Assembly (NCBI RefSeq): GCF_001677275.1
Contig: NZ_CP016177.1
Coordinates: 806,001 to 870,000 of the forward strand
Direction of reading: 5' to 3'
DNA: 64,000 nucleotides
DNA from: Vibrio breoganii
GTDB lineage: Bacteria; Pseudomonadota; Gammaproteobacteria; Enterobacterales; Vibrionaceae
Shown: in pieces, positions 1-9,289 of the stretch
Position numbering within the stretch: the first letter of the stretch is position 1
Layout: each line of letters begins with the position of its first letter
The notes under the pieces: model-generated
Databases searched by the model: none
Told to the model about the DNA's origin: nothing
Seen by the model: the letters and a program-made list of their open reading frames with translations, nothing else
Made by a program: the position numbers and the translations under genes

Positions 1-134
1 AAGTGGTCGAGAACGCCCTCCATAGGGCCAAGTACGAGACGCATTTTATTCTACCTTTGTTTGCAGGAGGGCGGATTTTAGTGGGTTTTGAGCAAAATGT
101 CACCGACAAAGTTTTCTGGCAACTGGCACTGTAG
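1..134 (+). CDS. 3' end of an unidentified CDS (partial, weak)
   Basis: One plus-strand frame (codons beginning at base 3) is open from the window edge to a TAG at 132-134 and would encode 43 residues ending in FWQLAL. An open frame of this length is not rare by chance, so support is weak. The fragment has a mixed hydrophobic pattern (HFILPLFAGGRILVGFE) that could be the end of a small globular protein. I do not recognise the family. The next gene starts 53 bases later on the same strand. Confidence 0.35.
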   Translation, partial: VVENALHRAKYETHFILPLFAGGRILVGFEQNVTDKVFWQLAL

Positions 135-187
135 CAGCCTAGGCCATTTTCACTCATACTAGAGGAAATTTTTAGAGAGTAGATATC

Positions 188-790
188 ATGAGTGATTTGA
201 TTGGCTTACCTGAGAGTGTTCAAGAGAGTAGTTATTTTTGGGAAGGCGCTATTTTAGCTGCTAACTTGACAGTGAAGCCACTAGAGCCAGAAATGTGGGC
301 TTCAGAGTTGTGTGGTGATGAGTTTGAGGAAGCAAAGCCGACGATCATTGAACATATCAATGCCCAATACGGCAAACTCAAAGCCAACCAATACTCAGTG
401 CTTGAGCTAACGAATAATGATTCTGAACACCTTGCTGATTTAGCCGAAGGTTTTCTAGCGATATGGCCCATTGTTGAGCAAGAGTGGCAGTCTACAGAGG
501 TTGCTGACGGCACGGCAAGAATGCTATCGGCCTTGCTAACGACACTATCGCTATTGGTTGATGAAGAACAAACCCATCAGCAGATGAAAGAGGCAGGCTA
601 TGAAGAGCTGCCCCAAATTAACGATCTTCAGCCACAGCTTGATTTGATGGTTAATGAGGTCGCACAAGCGGCCGATGAGCTTATGGTGGGCAATAAGAGC
701 CAAACACTCAATCCATTCAAGGGTGTGGGGCGCAATGACTCTTGTCCTTGCGGCAGTGGTAAGAAATTTAAGAAGTGTTGCGGTTCTTAA
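188..790 (+). CDS. YecA/UPF0149-family protein with C-terminal SEC-C zinc motif
   Basis: A 200-residue soluble protein. Residues 1 to about 150 are acidic and helical, as in the YecA/YgfB (UPF0149) family. The last 18 residues form a SEC-C motif ([18 protein letters not shown]) with the CxC-x8-CC spacing that binds zinc in SecA and YecA-type proteins. Family knowledge links SEC-C tails to protein-protein or ribosome contacts; no enzymatic role is visible. The ATG at 188 has an AGAGAG stretch about 9 bases upstream. The gene converges on dsbB across a CTAG-rich repeat. Family confidence is high, molecular function unknown. Confidence 0.85.
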   Translation: MSDLIGLPESVQESSYFWEGAILAANLTVKPLEPEMWASELCGDEFEEAKPTIIEHINAQYGKLKANQYSVLELTNNDSEHLADLAEGFLAIWPIVEQEWQSTEVADGTARMLSALLTTLSLLVDEEQTHQQMKEAGYEELPQINDLQPQLDLMVNEVAQAADELMVGNKSQTLNPFKGVGRNDSCPCGSGKKFKKCCGS

Positions 791-841
791 AACCTAGAAC
801 CTAGAACCTAGGTCCTAGGCTGTCGATTCTAGGTCCTAGAT
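791..841. repeat. CTAG-rich tandem/near-palindromic repeat between convergent genes
   Basis: Three AACCTAG units (about 791-811) run into the sequence CTAGGTCCTAG, present twice (808-818 and 829-839). The block is nearly self-complementary and could fold as a hairpin on either strand. It fills the gap between the YecA-like gene and dsbB, and the dsbB stop codon (complement of CTA at 829-831) lies inside the second copy. CTAG is normally rare in enteric-type genomes, so the density is unusual. It may act as a bidirectional terminator or be a dispersed intergenic repeat. Confidence 0.7.
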
Positions 842-1350
842 TTTAACCCAACCAACTGAAGCAGTGTAAATACAATAGAAACACCTAAGCTCGCGCCAAA
901 AATAATCACCAACCACTGTGGCATTGAGAGTTCAAAAAACTGCCAGACGATTTTGCTGCAATCACCAGAAGGCTCGAACATCCAAGGTACCCATTTATCT
1001 AGCGGTGCCCAGCTTGGAAAGTTGACAAAGATATCGCAGGTTTTAAACGGTGATGGGTGAAATTGATAGTCTACGTGTTCAAGAGATAGCATGAGCCCCT
1101 TGTAACTAGACGCAATCCAGCCCACTAATCCTAGGCCACGAACGATGGGGTTTTGCGGTTTGCATAAGCCAACTGCGGCAGCAACGGCAATGCCCATCAT
1201 AGCCACGCGTTCATAGATGCACATAACACAGGGAGCGAGTAGCATCACGTGTTGAAAGTAAAGAGCACACAGCTCAAAGGCGATCATGGCAAGTAGCAGA
1301 AGTAGCCACGACAGGCGTGAGCGAGAGAATTGATACAGGTTCTCGAACAT
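829..1350 (-). CDS. dsbB: disulfide bond formation protein B
   Basis: Inner-membrane quinone reductase that reoxidises periplasmic DsbA and passes electrons to ubiquinone or menaquinone. The 173-residue protein has four hydrophobic segments (about 15-33, 45-62, 70-90, 145-165). Both catalytic cysteine pairs are present: C41/C44 (CVMC) in the first periplasmic loop and C105/C131 in the second. E. coli DsbB is 176 residues. GGAAA precedes the ATG by about 7 bases. The stop codon falls in the CTAG repeat. nhaB lies upstream on the same strand, separated by a terminator-like hairpin, so dsbB is probably expressed at least partly from its own promoter. Confidence 0.97.
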   Translation of the reverse strand: MFENLYQFSRSRLSWLLLLLAMIAFELCALYFQHVMLLAPCVMCIYERVAMMGIAVAAAVGLCKPQNPIVRGLGLVGWIASSYKGLMLSLEHVDYQFHPSPFKTCDIFVNFPSWAPLDKWVPWMFEPSGDCSKIVWQFFELSMPQWLVIIFGASLGVSIVFTLLQLVGLKSRT

Positions 1351-1385
1351 GAATTGATTTCCTTATATGCACATCTTCCATGCGC

Positions 1386-1420
1386 AAAAAAGCCGGCGAT
1401 AGCTGTTGATCACGCCGGCT
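1386..1420 (-). terminator. rho-independent terminator after nhaB
   Basis: Read on the minus strand, AGCCGGCG pairs perfectly with CGCCGGCT (plus coordinates 1413-1420 and 1391-1398) around a 14-base loop, followed by a run of T (plus-strand A at 1386-1390). It lies about 72 bases after the nhaB stop and before dsbB. Confidence 0.8.
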
Positions 1421-1491
1421 GATAACAGTCTGTTAGTTTTACCCGTTTAAAGCAGGCAAATCAATAGACTACATACAATCCTATTGGTTCC

Positions 1492-3087
1492 CTAATGATG
1501 CCCAGCAGAGCTAGAAGCCTCGACGGCTTGCATCGGTGCATCAGATACCCAACCAAAGTCATAGAACATTGCGGTGACAGGTTCTAAGAAGAACATGATA
1601 CCAATCAATCCCACAACCGCTAGTACGATGGTATATGGGAAAGCCATAATAACCATACGGCCATAAGAAAGACGAATCAGTGGTGCCAATGTTGATGTTA
1701 GTAGGAATAGGAAGGCTGCTTGACCGTTTGGCGTTGCTACCGATGGCAGGTTTGTACCTGTGTTGATGGCAACAGCGAGTAGATCAAATTGCTCACGACT
1801 AATGACGCCTTGTAGCAATGCATCTTTCACTTCGTTGATGTACACCGTGCCGACAAACACGTTGTCAGAGACCATGGAAAGCATACCGTTAGCAATATAG
1901 AACAGAGCCAATTGCGTGCCTTGGTCTTCCACCGCAAGTACCGCATCGATAATAGGGGCAAATAGGTCTTGTTCAATAATCACCGCAACGATGGCAAAGA
2001 AAACAGCAAGTAGGGCGGTGAAGGGCAGAGCCTCTTCAAACGCTTTACCCATAGAGTGCTCTTCGATAACGCCGGTAAACGCGGTCGCTAGAATGATGAC
2101 GGATAAGCCAACTAGACCCACAGCGGCAACGTGTAATGCTAGGCCTGCGATAAGCCAAACCGCGATTGCACCTTGTATCCATAGTTTTGCGACATCTTGC
2201 TTAGTACGACGCTTTTTCTCTTCTTGGTTGTAGTCTTCCAGTATTTGGCGAACATGAACCGGTAACTCAGAGCCGTAACCGAAAACCTTTAGCTTTTCGA
2301 CAGCAACCGTGGTTAGCAGGCCCATTACCAATACAGGTAGGGTAACGGGTAGCATGCGCATGATGAACTCACCAAACAACCAGCCGGCTTGATCGGCAAT
2401 AATTAGGTTTTGAGGCTCGCCTACCATGGTCATTACACCACCTAGCGCAGTACCAACACCGGCATGCATTAGCAATGAGCGTAGGAATGCTCGGTATTCA
2501 TCAAGGTCATCACGAGTCAGTTCAGTTAAATGCCCATCTTGGGTGTGATCATGATTGCTTGCGTGGCCCTGACCCGAAACAACCTTGTGATAGATTGAAT
2601 AAAAACCCACAGCAACACTGATAACAACAGCAATAACCGTTAGAGCGTCGAGAAATGCCGATAGAAATGCCGATGCAGCACAAAATGCGAGAGACAGCAT
2701 CGCCTTAGAGCGAATACCTAGCAATATCTTGGTAAAGATATACAGCAGAAGTTGTTTCATGAAGTAGATACCGGCAACCATAAAGATCAACAGTAATAGC
2801 ACTTCTATGTTAGCCACCAGTTCATGCTTCACCATTTCAGGGCTAGCCATGCCTATGGCAATCGCTTCTATTGCGAGCAGACCGCCGGGCTGTAGCGGAT
2901 AGCACTTAAGTGCCATAGCCAGTGTGAAAATAAATTCCACCACTAGTAGCCAACCCGCCAAGAAGGGGTCTACAAAGAAAAAAACCAATGGGTTAATAAT
3001 CAAAAACGCAACAATGGCCACCTTGTACCAATCAGGGGCCTTGCCAAGAAAGTTCTTGATGAAGGCGTTTCCTAGGCTTAAAGGCAT
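1492..3087 (-). CDS. nhaB: Na+/H+ antiporter NhaB
   Basis: Inner-membrane sodium/proton antiporter of the NhaB family, used for Na+ extrusion and pH homeostasis. The 531-residue reading from [15 protein letters not shown] matches the usual NhaB N-terminus and length. An upstream in-frame start at 3153 would add 22 residues that do not look like the family, so the ATG at 3087 is chosen (AGAGAGAAG lies just upstream). There are many hydrophobic segments and a histidine/aspartate-rich cytoplasmic loop near residues 195-205. It is divergent from fadR across 636 bases, the conserved Vibrio order. Confidence 0.96.
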   Translation of the reverse strand: MPLSLGNAFIKNFLGKAPDWYKVAIVAFLIINPLVFFFVDPFLAGWLLVVEFIFTLAMALKCYPLQPGGLLAIEAIAIGMASPEMVKHELVANIEVLLLLIFMVAGIYFMKQLLLYIFTKILLGIRSKAMLSLAFCAASAFLSAFLDALTVIAVVISVAVGFYSIYHKVVSGQGHASNHDHTQDGHLTELTRDDLDEYRAFLRSLLMHAGVGTALGGVMTMVGEPQNLIIADQAGWLFGEFIMRMLPVTLPVLVMGLLTTVAVEKLKVFGYGSELPVHVRQILEDYNQEEKKRRTKQDVAKLWIQGAIAVWLIAGLALHVAAVGLVGLSVIILATAFTGVIEEHSMGKAFEEALPFTALLAVFFAIVAVIIEQDLFAPIIDAVLAVEDQGTQLALFYIANGMLSMVSDNVFVGTVYINEVKDALLQGVISREQFDLLAVAINTGTNLPSVATPNGQAAFLFLLTSTLAPLIRLSYGRMVIMAFPYTIVLAVVGLIGIMFFLEPVTAMFYDFGWVSDAPMQAVEASSSAGHH

Positions 3088-3723
3088 AATGCTTCTCTCT
3101 ATAAGTATTGAAATCTTGTTGAGTAGGGCAAATTGCGCTTCATCCCAGGTCAATTAGATTCCAGCAAATGGATAAGCTTAAGATATAAAATTTTGCTGTG
3201 GGATGGAGTACGTATATTTGCGAGTAGAGAGCCCCAGTTTTACTGGTAACATCTCGTAACACTCATTTTATCGGCGCATCTTTACTCGTATTAGGGTATT
3301 AGTCAAATTTATAGTGTGATTTAGATCTTGTTTGCAATAAATACAGCCAAAAATACCCATTTATATAACTCTACTTTGTTGTAGGTGGCCATTTGGTTAT
3401 ATCAGGTGCGTTTATTTGTATGAGAAATAGTTTACGGGATTAACTTGTTGTTTTTTATTGTTTTATTTTTTTATTTAGCATAGGAAATTATTTTTCAAAC
3501 ATCGATATATCTTATTTCATATTTTAGCTCATGTGATTTTCAATCAGCATTTACCTGAACATCGGTTTTTACTGTTTTTTTGATTTTTATGGGATGGTAT
3601 TTAGTTAAAAGCAATGGGTTTAGGTCGAAGCTCACAAGTTATTTTGCACTGATTTTTGTAATTCAGAATTAGGTGGTATGATGAGTAATATTTGAATGAA
3701 ATTTGAGTTGGAATATCCAATCT
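3088..3723. other. AT-rich intergenic region between nhaB and fadR
   Basis: This 636-base divergent spacer is strongly AT-rich from about 3290 to 3700. I see no convincing ORF, structured RNA or close match to a FadR operator. It must contain the promoters of both nhaB and fadR, but I cannot place them reliably. Confidence 0.5.
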
Positions 3724-4563
3724 ATGGTTATTAAGGCAAAAAGCCCAGCAGGCTTTGCAGAAAAGTACATTATTGAAAGCATTTGGAACGGTCGCTTTGC
3801 ACCAGGTTCCATCCTACCCGCTGAGCGTGAGCTATCTGAACTCATTGGTGTGACTAGAACGACGTTAAGAGAAGTTTTACAACGACTTGCACGTGACGGT
3901 TGGTTAACTATCCAGCACGGCAAGCCGACTAAGGTAAATCAGTTTATGGAGACCTCTGGTTTGCATATCCTTGATACACTGATGACGCTAGATGCGGATA
4001 ACGCAACCAGCATTGTTGAAGACCTATTGGCAGCAAGAACCAACATCAGCCCTATCTTTATGCGCTATGCATTTAAGGTAAACAAAGAGCAATCTGAAGA
4101 AACCATTAAGCGCGTTATCGAGTCTTGTGAGGCTTTGATGAAGGCGGATTCGTTTGCAAGCTTTATGGAAACCTTCCCTTATGCAGACAAAATTGCGCAA
4201 AACGTAAAAGAAGATAACGAGAAAGATGAGCTGAAACGCAACGAGATCTTGATTGCGAAGACGTTCAACTACTACGACTATATGTTGTTCCAGCATTTGG
4301 CGTTCCATTCAGGAAACCAAATCTACGGTTTGATTTTCAATGGCCTGAAGAAGCTCTACGATCGTGTGGGCGCGTTCTATTTCTCAAGCCCAGCTTCGCG
4401 CGAGTTAGCATTGAACTTCTATAAAGACTTGCTAGCAATTTGCGAAGAAGGAAGACGAGATCGCTTACCTGGCGTTGTTCGTCAATACGGTATCGAAAGT
4501 GGTCTGAACTGGAATGAAATGAAGGTGAGTTTGCCGACAAACTTTACTGAAGACGACAGTTAA
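3724..4563 (+). CDS. fadR: fatty acid metabolism regulator FadR (Vibrio-type, with insertion)
   Basis: GntR-family repressor/activator that senses long-chain acyl-CoA and controls fatty acid degradation and unsaturated fatty acid synthesis. An N-terminal winged helix (about residues 8-75; [20 protein letters not shown]) is followed by the FadR C-terminal effector domain. At 279 residues it is about 40 longer than E. coli FadR. The extra block (roughly residues 138-177, [19 protein letters not shown] onward) is the insertion known in Vibrio FadR, which gives extra acyl-CoA binding. The ATG at 3724 gives the family N-terminus [16 protein letters not shown]; a start 7 codons upstream is possible but atypical. 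Confidence 0.96.
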   Translation: MVIKAKSPAGFAEKYIIESIWNGRFAPGSILPAERELSELIGVTRTTLREVLQRLARDGWLTIQHGKPTKVNQFMETSGLHILDTLMTLDADNATSIVEDLLAARTNISPIFMRYAFKVNKEQSEETIKRVIESCEALMKADSFASFMETFPYADKIAQNVKEDNEKDELKRNEILIAKTFNYYDYMLFQHLAFHSGNQIYGLIFNGLKKLYDRVGAFYFSSPASRELALNFYKDLLAICEEGRRDRLPGVVRQYGIESGLNWNEMKVSLPTNFTEDDS

Positions 4564-4587
4564 AGCTTAAACTTAGATACTTTACGA

Positions 4588-4612
4588 AGCCTCGCATTTG
4601 CGGGGCTTTTTG
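4588..4612 (+). terminator. fadR terminator
   Basis: AGCCTCGCA (4588-4596) pairs with TGCGGGGCT (4599-4607) with one G-T pair and a very short loop, followed by five T. It lies 25 bases after the fadR stop. Confidence 0.85.
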
Positions 4613-4815
4613 TTATCCGGGCGACAGGATGAGTATGACGATCTACTGATGCTTTGCGTAGTGGTTCGAAAGATTTGGCGATAACAATCGGTCTGTTTGA
4701 TAGCTTAACTAGATTAACTTTATGAGTTGCGAGTGTGGAGTAAGCGACAACGATTACAGCAATATTGATCGAGTGTCGTCTATTGACCCTGTTTTTTATT
4801 CCCATAGATACTATT

Positions 4816-4834
4816 AGTAATGATTATCAATGTG
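4816..4834. promoter_or_regulatory. Fur-box-like site upstream of first small exported protein
   Basis: The core AATGATTATCA matches the Fur 19-mer consensus at all 11 central positions, and 14 of 19 positions overall. It lies about 77 bases before the ATG at 4911. An equivalent site lies before the paralogous gene at 5799, which strengthens the call. Function is inferred. Confidence 0.65.
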
Positions 4835-4910
4835 AATGTATTTATCATTAAAGTGGTACTAGAATTAAGGGGCGCTCACAGCTTTAACTGAGTTTAAGGA
4901 GGGCGTTCAA

Positions 4911-5198
4911 ATGAACCTAAAAACTGGCTTTATTGCAACATGTATAGTGGCGTTTTCACCCGCAGTACTTGCACAACAAGAGGTGTTTAACGGTTTTATT
5001 GATGATAGCAACGCAGTTTTGATTGCAGAGAATCGAGGCGGTACCAGCAACGAAATGAGAGATCCAAAATTTCAGTCTACTACGCTCGAAGATAAAGGCA
5101 TGACAGATGCTTACGAGAATAAGGAAATGGAGCAAGACATGAAGGAAATGGTGGATGACAGCGACAACCGTGAGCGAGTCCATCATAAGCGTGCCTAA
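4911..5198 (+). CDS. small exported protein, tandem paralogue 1
   Basis: A 95-residue protein. Residues 1-22 form a clear Sec signal peptide (MNLKTGFIATCIVAFSPAVLAQ) with an AxA-type cleavage site. The mature part is hydrophilic, rich in D/E/K/N/R, and lacks cysteine. It shares a central block IAENRGGTSNEMR, then DKGM-DAY, and a C-terminal H-KRA ending with the neighbouring gene at 5799-6089. An AAGGAGGG ribosome-binding site precedes the start. The Fur-box-like site and conserved leader suggest induction under iron limitation. I do not recognise the family; a periplasmic or secreted role is inferred from the signal peptide only. Confidence 0.8.
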   Translation: MNLKTGFIATCIVAFSPAVLAQQEVFNGFIDDSNAVLIAENRGGTSNEMRDPKFQSTTLEDKGMTDAYENKEMEQDMKEMVDDSDNRERVHHKRA

Positions 5199-5227
5199 TT
5201 GCATGTACGATGAAACTGCTACTTGAG

Positions 5228-5254
5228 CCGCTTCGTTAACGAGGCGGTTTTTTT
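5228..5254 (+). terminator. terminator after first small exported protein
   Basis: CCGCTTCG and CGAGGCGG pair (one G-T) around TTAA, followed by seven T. It ends the first paralogue's transcript, so the two genes are separate transcription units. Confidence 0.88.
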
Positions 5255-5700
5255 GTTTCTGAGTATCTGTGATTACAGTCGAGTTAGGTACGAAAATAGT
5301 TAACCTCCTACTAGGTTCGCAGCCAAATCTACTCTTTACCCTTTCTCTCATCCCACTTGCCGGTATTTGTGCCTGATTATACCTCTAGTTTGCTTTTTCC
5401 GTACAAGCTTTGGGTTGCGATGCCTAGATTCTTCTTTTGCTGTATCTACGCCAATTAGGCGTGCGATCAGATTTGGTTGCGAGTGATTGTGTATTGGCTC
5501 TAAGGAATATTTATTAGAGCCATTTCTTAAATCTTTATTGCCGAATTGAAAGATTTTTAGAAAAGGTAGGGTCTATTGGATTAGCTTCACTTTATGATTT
5601 TGTTGTTTACAGGTGAAGTACTCAGTAATCGTTACTGATCCTTTTTGAGAGAGTCGCGTAATTACTGTTCAGTCCCTGTTGAGGAAATGAAGATAAAAGA
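5255..5700. other. intergenic region between the two paralogues
   Basis: About 445 bases with no supported gene. The first part shows no structure that I recognise. The last 100 bases lead into the promoter and leader of the second paralogue. Confidence 0.4.
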
Positions 5701-5719
5701 GAGAATGATAATCATTGGT
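5701..5719. promoter_or_regulatory. Fur-box-like site upstream of second small exported protein
   Basis: GAGAATGATAATCATTGGT matches the Fur consensus at 15 of 19 positions, including the perfect inner palindrome AATGATAATCATT. It lies 80 bases before the ATG at 5799, nearly the same distance as the site before the first paralogue. Downstream, TATTTATCATTAA-GTGGTA and GGGCGCTCAC are shared by both leaders. Confidence 0.75.
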
Positions 5720-5798
5720 CTTTTATTTATCATTAATGTGGTATCAAGAAGAAGGGGGCGCTCACTAATTTATTTATGTGTAATCGAGGGCGTTCAAC

Positions 5799-6089
5799 AT
5801 GAACTTTAAAACCAGTTTAATCGCAACCTGTATTATCGCTTTTTCACCTGCTGTTTTAGCGCAGCAAGATTTTTCTTTCGGCTTTGTTGATAACAGCAAC
5901 TCAATCTTAATCGCCGAAAACCGAGGTGGTACCAGCAATGAGATGAGAGGACCTCAGTTCCGTTCTCACTCAATGGACGATAAGGGCATGATCGATGCTT
6001 ATCAAGATAACAAGATGGACGAAGAAATGAAGAGTTCAGTAGACAGCGAAGGTTATGATCGTGACACAGTACATAACAAACGCGCTTAG
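5799..6089 (+). CDS. small exported protein, tandem paralogue 2
   Basis: A 96-residue paralogue of the 4911-5198 protein, about half identical by eye and colinear throughout. It has the same signal peptide (MNFKTSLIATCIIAFSPAVLA), the block AENRGGTSNEMRGP, DKGMIDAY and a final VHNKRA. No cysteines and no membrane segment beyond the signal peptide. The leader repeats the motif GGGCG(C/T)TCA twice, once about 45 bases upstream and once just after the GAGG Shine-Dalgarno. Regulation by iron through Fur is inferred from the upstream site. Function unknown. Confidence 0.8.
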   Translation: MNFKTSLIATCIIAFSPAVLAQQDFSFGFVDNSNSILIAENRGGTSNEMRGPQFRSHSMDDKGMIDAYQDNKMDEEMKSSVDSEGYDRDTVHNKRA

Positions 6090-6115
6090 TCTTTTTTTAA
6101 CCATTTTGCTCTTAT

Positions 6116-6145
6116 AAACCGCTTCATCTTTGAAGCGGTTTTTTT
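6116..6145 (+). terminator. terminator after second small exported protein
   Basis: AAACCGCTTCA and TGAAGCGGTTT form a perfect 11-base stem with a TCTT loop, followed by T residues. It separates this gene from the convergent dnaE2. Confidence 0.9.
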
Positions 6146-6167
6146 ATGTCTAATCGTAATTTCAAGA

Positions 6168-9100
6168 TCAATGAAAATCTCGAGAATGGGTAGATAAGGC
6201 TGACAATTTATCGCTGATATCGATTAATTGGCCGGCTATGATATGGATAACATCCCCTTCTTTTTCTATTATCCCTTTCACTTTTAGTACCTTAGCGGTC
6301 AGATAGCTTTGCTTTTGTGCTCTAGCGGTTGCCTGCCACACCACAACATTAATATTGCCCGTATCGTCTTCTAGGGTGAAAAACGTCACGCCTCCTGCTG
6401 TGCCTGGAGACTGACGACCAGTGACGACTCCCACCACTGTGACCATAGATTGGTGAGCTTGATGCGCCAGCTGGTTTTGCCGAGTAAATCGACCTAGCTT
6501 GTTTGCCTTTTCTAATAGGGTAATAGGGTGCTGAGTGAGCGACAATCCTGTCGCTGAGTAGTCTTCAATTAAGGCCTCATACTCGTTAGTCTGAAAAGAA
6601 TAATCCGCAGATGTGCTCTCTTCAATCTGGCTAAACAAAGGAAGGTCGTCGGCTGAGTCCATTAATTGCCAGCGCGTCGAGTAGCGATCACCGGCAAGGC
6701 TAAATAACGCATTGGCTGAGGTGATAACATGAAGCTGCTGTCGATTCATTCCAATATTTTTGATTTGTTGAAGGTGAGTAAATCCACCCACTGGTCGCGC
6801 AGCTAGTAGTTGTTGTCTGCTAGTCACTGATAAGCCTTTTATAAGTTTTAACCCGAGTTGTATTTCACTGTGGTTATGGTTTCTTATTATTGAGTGTTCT
6901 TCGCCGGAGCGGTTAACGCACACCGGGTGAATGACGACGCCATGTCGCTTAGCATCTTGTAATAATTGAGACGCTGAGTAGAAACCCATTGGTAAACTAT
7001 TAAGTAGAGCGGTATAGAACTCCGAAGGATAATAGTATTTAAGCCATGCTGAGCAGTAAGCAAGGACCGCAAAAGAGGCGGAGTGACTCTCTGGAAATCC
7101 GTACTCGCCGAAGCCACAAATCTGTTCAAATATTTTTTCAGCAAAACTGACTTCATAGCCGCGCTGGCGCATGCCCGATATGAGTTTGTCTCTAAACTTA
7201 AACAAGTCGCCATTTTTCTTCCAAGCGGCCATGGCTCGGCGCAACTTATCGGCCTCGCCACCGCTAAACCCTGCTGCGACCATGGCGAGTTTAATCACTT
7301 GTTCTTGGAAAATAGGTACACCGAGTGTTCTTGATAGCACTCCTTCGACCGCCTTAGAGGGGTAGGAGGCCGCTTCTTCTCCGTTTCTTCGTTTCAGGTA
7401 AGGGTGAACCATGTCTCCCTGTATTGGGCCTGGCCTTACAATAGCGATTTGGATGACCAGATCGTAATAACAGCGTGGCTTCAGCCTAGGTAGCATGCTC
7501 ATTTGAGCTCGAGACTCAATTTGAAAGACACCTACGGTATCGGCTTTTTGTAGCATGCCATAGACATTAGGGTCGTCTTGCAATCGAGTAATATCAGCGA
7601 TATTAAGTTGTCGATGATGATGTTGTTCAATCAACTGAAAACAGCGTCGAATAGCGCTTAGCATGCCCAAGGCCAGCACATCGACCTTGAGTAACCCAAG
7701 ACTTTCTAAGTCATCTTTATCCCACTGTATAATGGTTCGCTCCGGCATGGCTGCATTTTCAACAGGAACCAACTCATATAAAGGGCCAGAGGAAATCACA
7801 AAGCCGCCCACGTGCTGCGATAAATGGCGTGGAAATCCGATGATTTCATCCACCAGTTGTATGAACTGCTTACCTTTTAATGATTCAGGCTTTAGTCCTA
7901 ACTCATAGATCTGCGCCTGCCAGTTAAGCCCGCGGTCACGACGGTTAATGTTCTTGATAAAGAAATCGAGCTGAGTTTCATCGATACCAAGAGCCTTACC
8001 CACCTCACGGATAGCGCTTTTAAGGCGGTAGCTGATGACTGTTGCGGCTAATGCAGCACGCTCACGACCATATTTTGTATAGATATATTGAATGACCTCT
8101 TCACGGCGTTGATGCTCAAAATCAACGTCGATATCAGGCGGCTCATTACGCTCTTTACTAATAAAACGCTCAAACAGTACCGATATTTGCCTTGGGTCTA
8201 CCGAGGTGATCTCTAAGCAATAACAGACCACAGAGTTAGCCGCTGAGCCTCGCCCTTGATAGAGGATCCCTTTTTGCTTGGCGAACATCACCACATCATG
8301 AATGGTTAAGAAAAAGTGTGCGTAATTAAGCTCATCAATGAGGGTAAGTTCTTTCTCTATGAGTTGTTCAACATCCTGAGATAGCCCATTAGGAAACCTC
8401 AGGCGTTTCCCCTTATTCACCAAGTGGCGAAGATGCTGAATGGGAGTGAGGGAAGCAGGGACAATCTCTGCTGGATATTGATACCCAAGACTCGCCATAT
8501 CAAACTCACACAGATTTGCTATCGAGTACGCTTCATGTAGCCATTCACTCTTGAATAATTTGTGTAGCTTTGCCTTATTGCGTAAAGCACGTTCCGCATT
8601 AGTAAGTAGGTGCTCACTAATATCATCGATAGTGGAACCTAGCTTAATGGCAGTCAGTGTGTGTTGCAGGGAAAGGCGAGTCGCATTGTGCATCAGCACA
8701 CCGCCACACGCCGTAATAGGCAGAGAATAACGGTGGGCTAATTGCTGACAATGCTTTAGGTACTGCTGATCATGGTTACTTAGATGTCTTTGAATGCCTA
8801 ACCACAGTCGCGCACTATGGTGCTTGCTCAGCCACTGCGCCCATTCATCGTCGTATTCCTTCATCTGAGGAATCCAAATAATGAAACACTGCTTGATAGA
8901 AAGCAGATCCCACTCTGATAGCGAGTACTGACCTTTTTCACTGCGTCTGCGTGCATTGGTAATGATACGAGCCAGCTCTGAGTAGGCCTTTTGGTTTGGG
9001 CATAACAATACGATTTGGCACTCTTGATTAAACCAAAACATGCTGCCAACGATGAGCTTAATGCCTAGCTTATTCTGTTTGATCGCAGTATGCGCACGAA

Positions 9101-9257
9101 CAACGCCTGCTAAAGAGCATTCGTCGGTGATGGCTAAAGCAGAATAACCAAGGAAATCAGCCTGCATGATCAACTCTTCAGGGTGCGACGCGCCCGTCAA
9201 AAAGGAGAAATTGCTCTGACAAAAGAGTTCTGCATATTTGAGTGTATTAATGTTCAT
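6168..9257 (-). CDS. dnaE2: error-prone DNA polymerase DnaE2 (ImuC)
   Basis: C-family translesion polymerase of the SOS mutasome; with ImuA and ImuB it copies damaged templates in the cytoplasm. The 1029 residues match the usual DnaE2 length. Visible parts in order are: a PHP domain (about 10-200; SFLTGASHPEEL near the start), the polymerase palm with PPDIDVDF near residues 371-378, fingers and the region QVIKLAM, and a C-terminal OB-fold (about 940-975; GVTFFTLEDDTGNINVVVW). It lacks the long C-terminal tail of replicative DnaE. It starts 32 bases after imuB, completing a LexA-controlled operon. Confidence 0.96.
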   Translation of the reverse strand: MNINTLKYAELFCQSNFSFLTGASHPEELIMQADFLGYSALAITDECSLAGVVRAHTAIKQNKLGIKLIVGSMFWFNQECQIVLLCPNQKAYSELARIITNARRRSEKGQYSLSEWDLLSIKQCFIIWIPQMKEYDDEWAQWLSKHHSARLWLGIQRHLSNHDQQYLKHCQQLAHRYSLPITACGGVLMHNATRLSLQHTLTAIKLGSTIDDISEHLLTNAERALRNKAKLHKLFKSEWLHEAYSIANLCEFDMASLGYQYPAEIVPASLTPIQHLRHLVNKGKRLRFPNGLSQDVEQLIEKELTLIDELNYAHFFLTIHDVVMFAKQKGILYQGRGSAANSVVCYCLEITSVDPRQISVLFERFISKERNEPPDIDVDFEHQRREEVIQYIYTKYGRERAALAATVISYRLKSAIREVGKALGIDETQLDFFIKNINRRDRGLNWQAQIYELGLKPESLKGKQFIQLVDEIIGFPRHLSQHVGGFVISSGPLYELVPVENAAMPERTIIQWDKDDLESLGLLKVDVLALGMLSAIRRCFQLIEQHHHRQLNIADITRLQDDPNVYGMLQKADTVGVFQIESRAQMSMLPRLKPRCYYDLVIQIAIVRPGPIQGDMVHPYLKRRNGEEAASYPSKAVEGVLSRTLGVPIFQEQVIKLAMVAAGFSGGEADKLRRAMAAWKKNGDLFKFRDKLISGMRQRGYEVSFAEKIFEQICGFGEYGFPESHSASFAVLAYCSAWLKYYYPSEFYTALLNSLPMGFYSASQLLQDAKRHGVVIHPVCVNRSGEEHSIIRNHNHSEIQLGLKLIKGLSVTSRQQLLAARPVGGFTHLQQIKNIGMNRQQLHVITSANALFSLAGDRYSTRWQLMDSADDLPLFSQIEESTSADYSFQTNEYEALIEDYSATGLSLTQHPITLLEKANKLGRFTRQNQLAHQAHQSMVTVVGVVTGRQSPGTAGGVTFFTLEDDTGNINVVVWQATARAQKQSYLTAKVLKVKGIIEKEGDVIHIIAGQLIDISDKLSALSTHSRDFH

Positions 9258-9289
9258 CTTGATAGGAACTACAGTAAAGGGCTACTCAG

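Noticed and set aside
1492..3153. Longer NhaB start at 3153
   Set aside because: The extra 22 residues are not typical of NhaB, whereas the ATG at 3087 gives the usual N-terminus.
3088..3723. FadR operator in the nhaB-fadR gap
   Set aside because: No sequence close to the TGGT-N3-ACCA core was found.
4560..4805. 81-codon minus-strand ORF downstream of fadR
   Set aside because: It contains the fadR terminator and has no ribosome-binding site or family resemblance.
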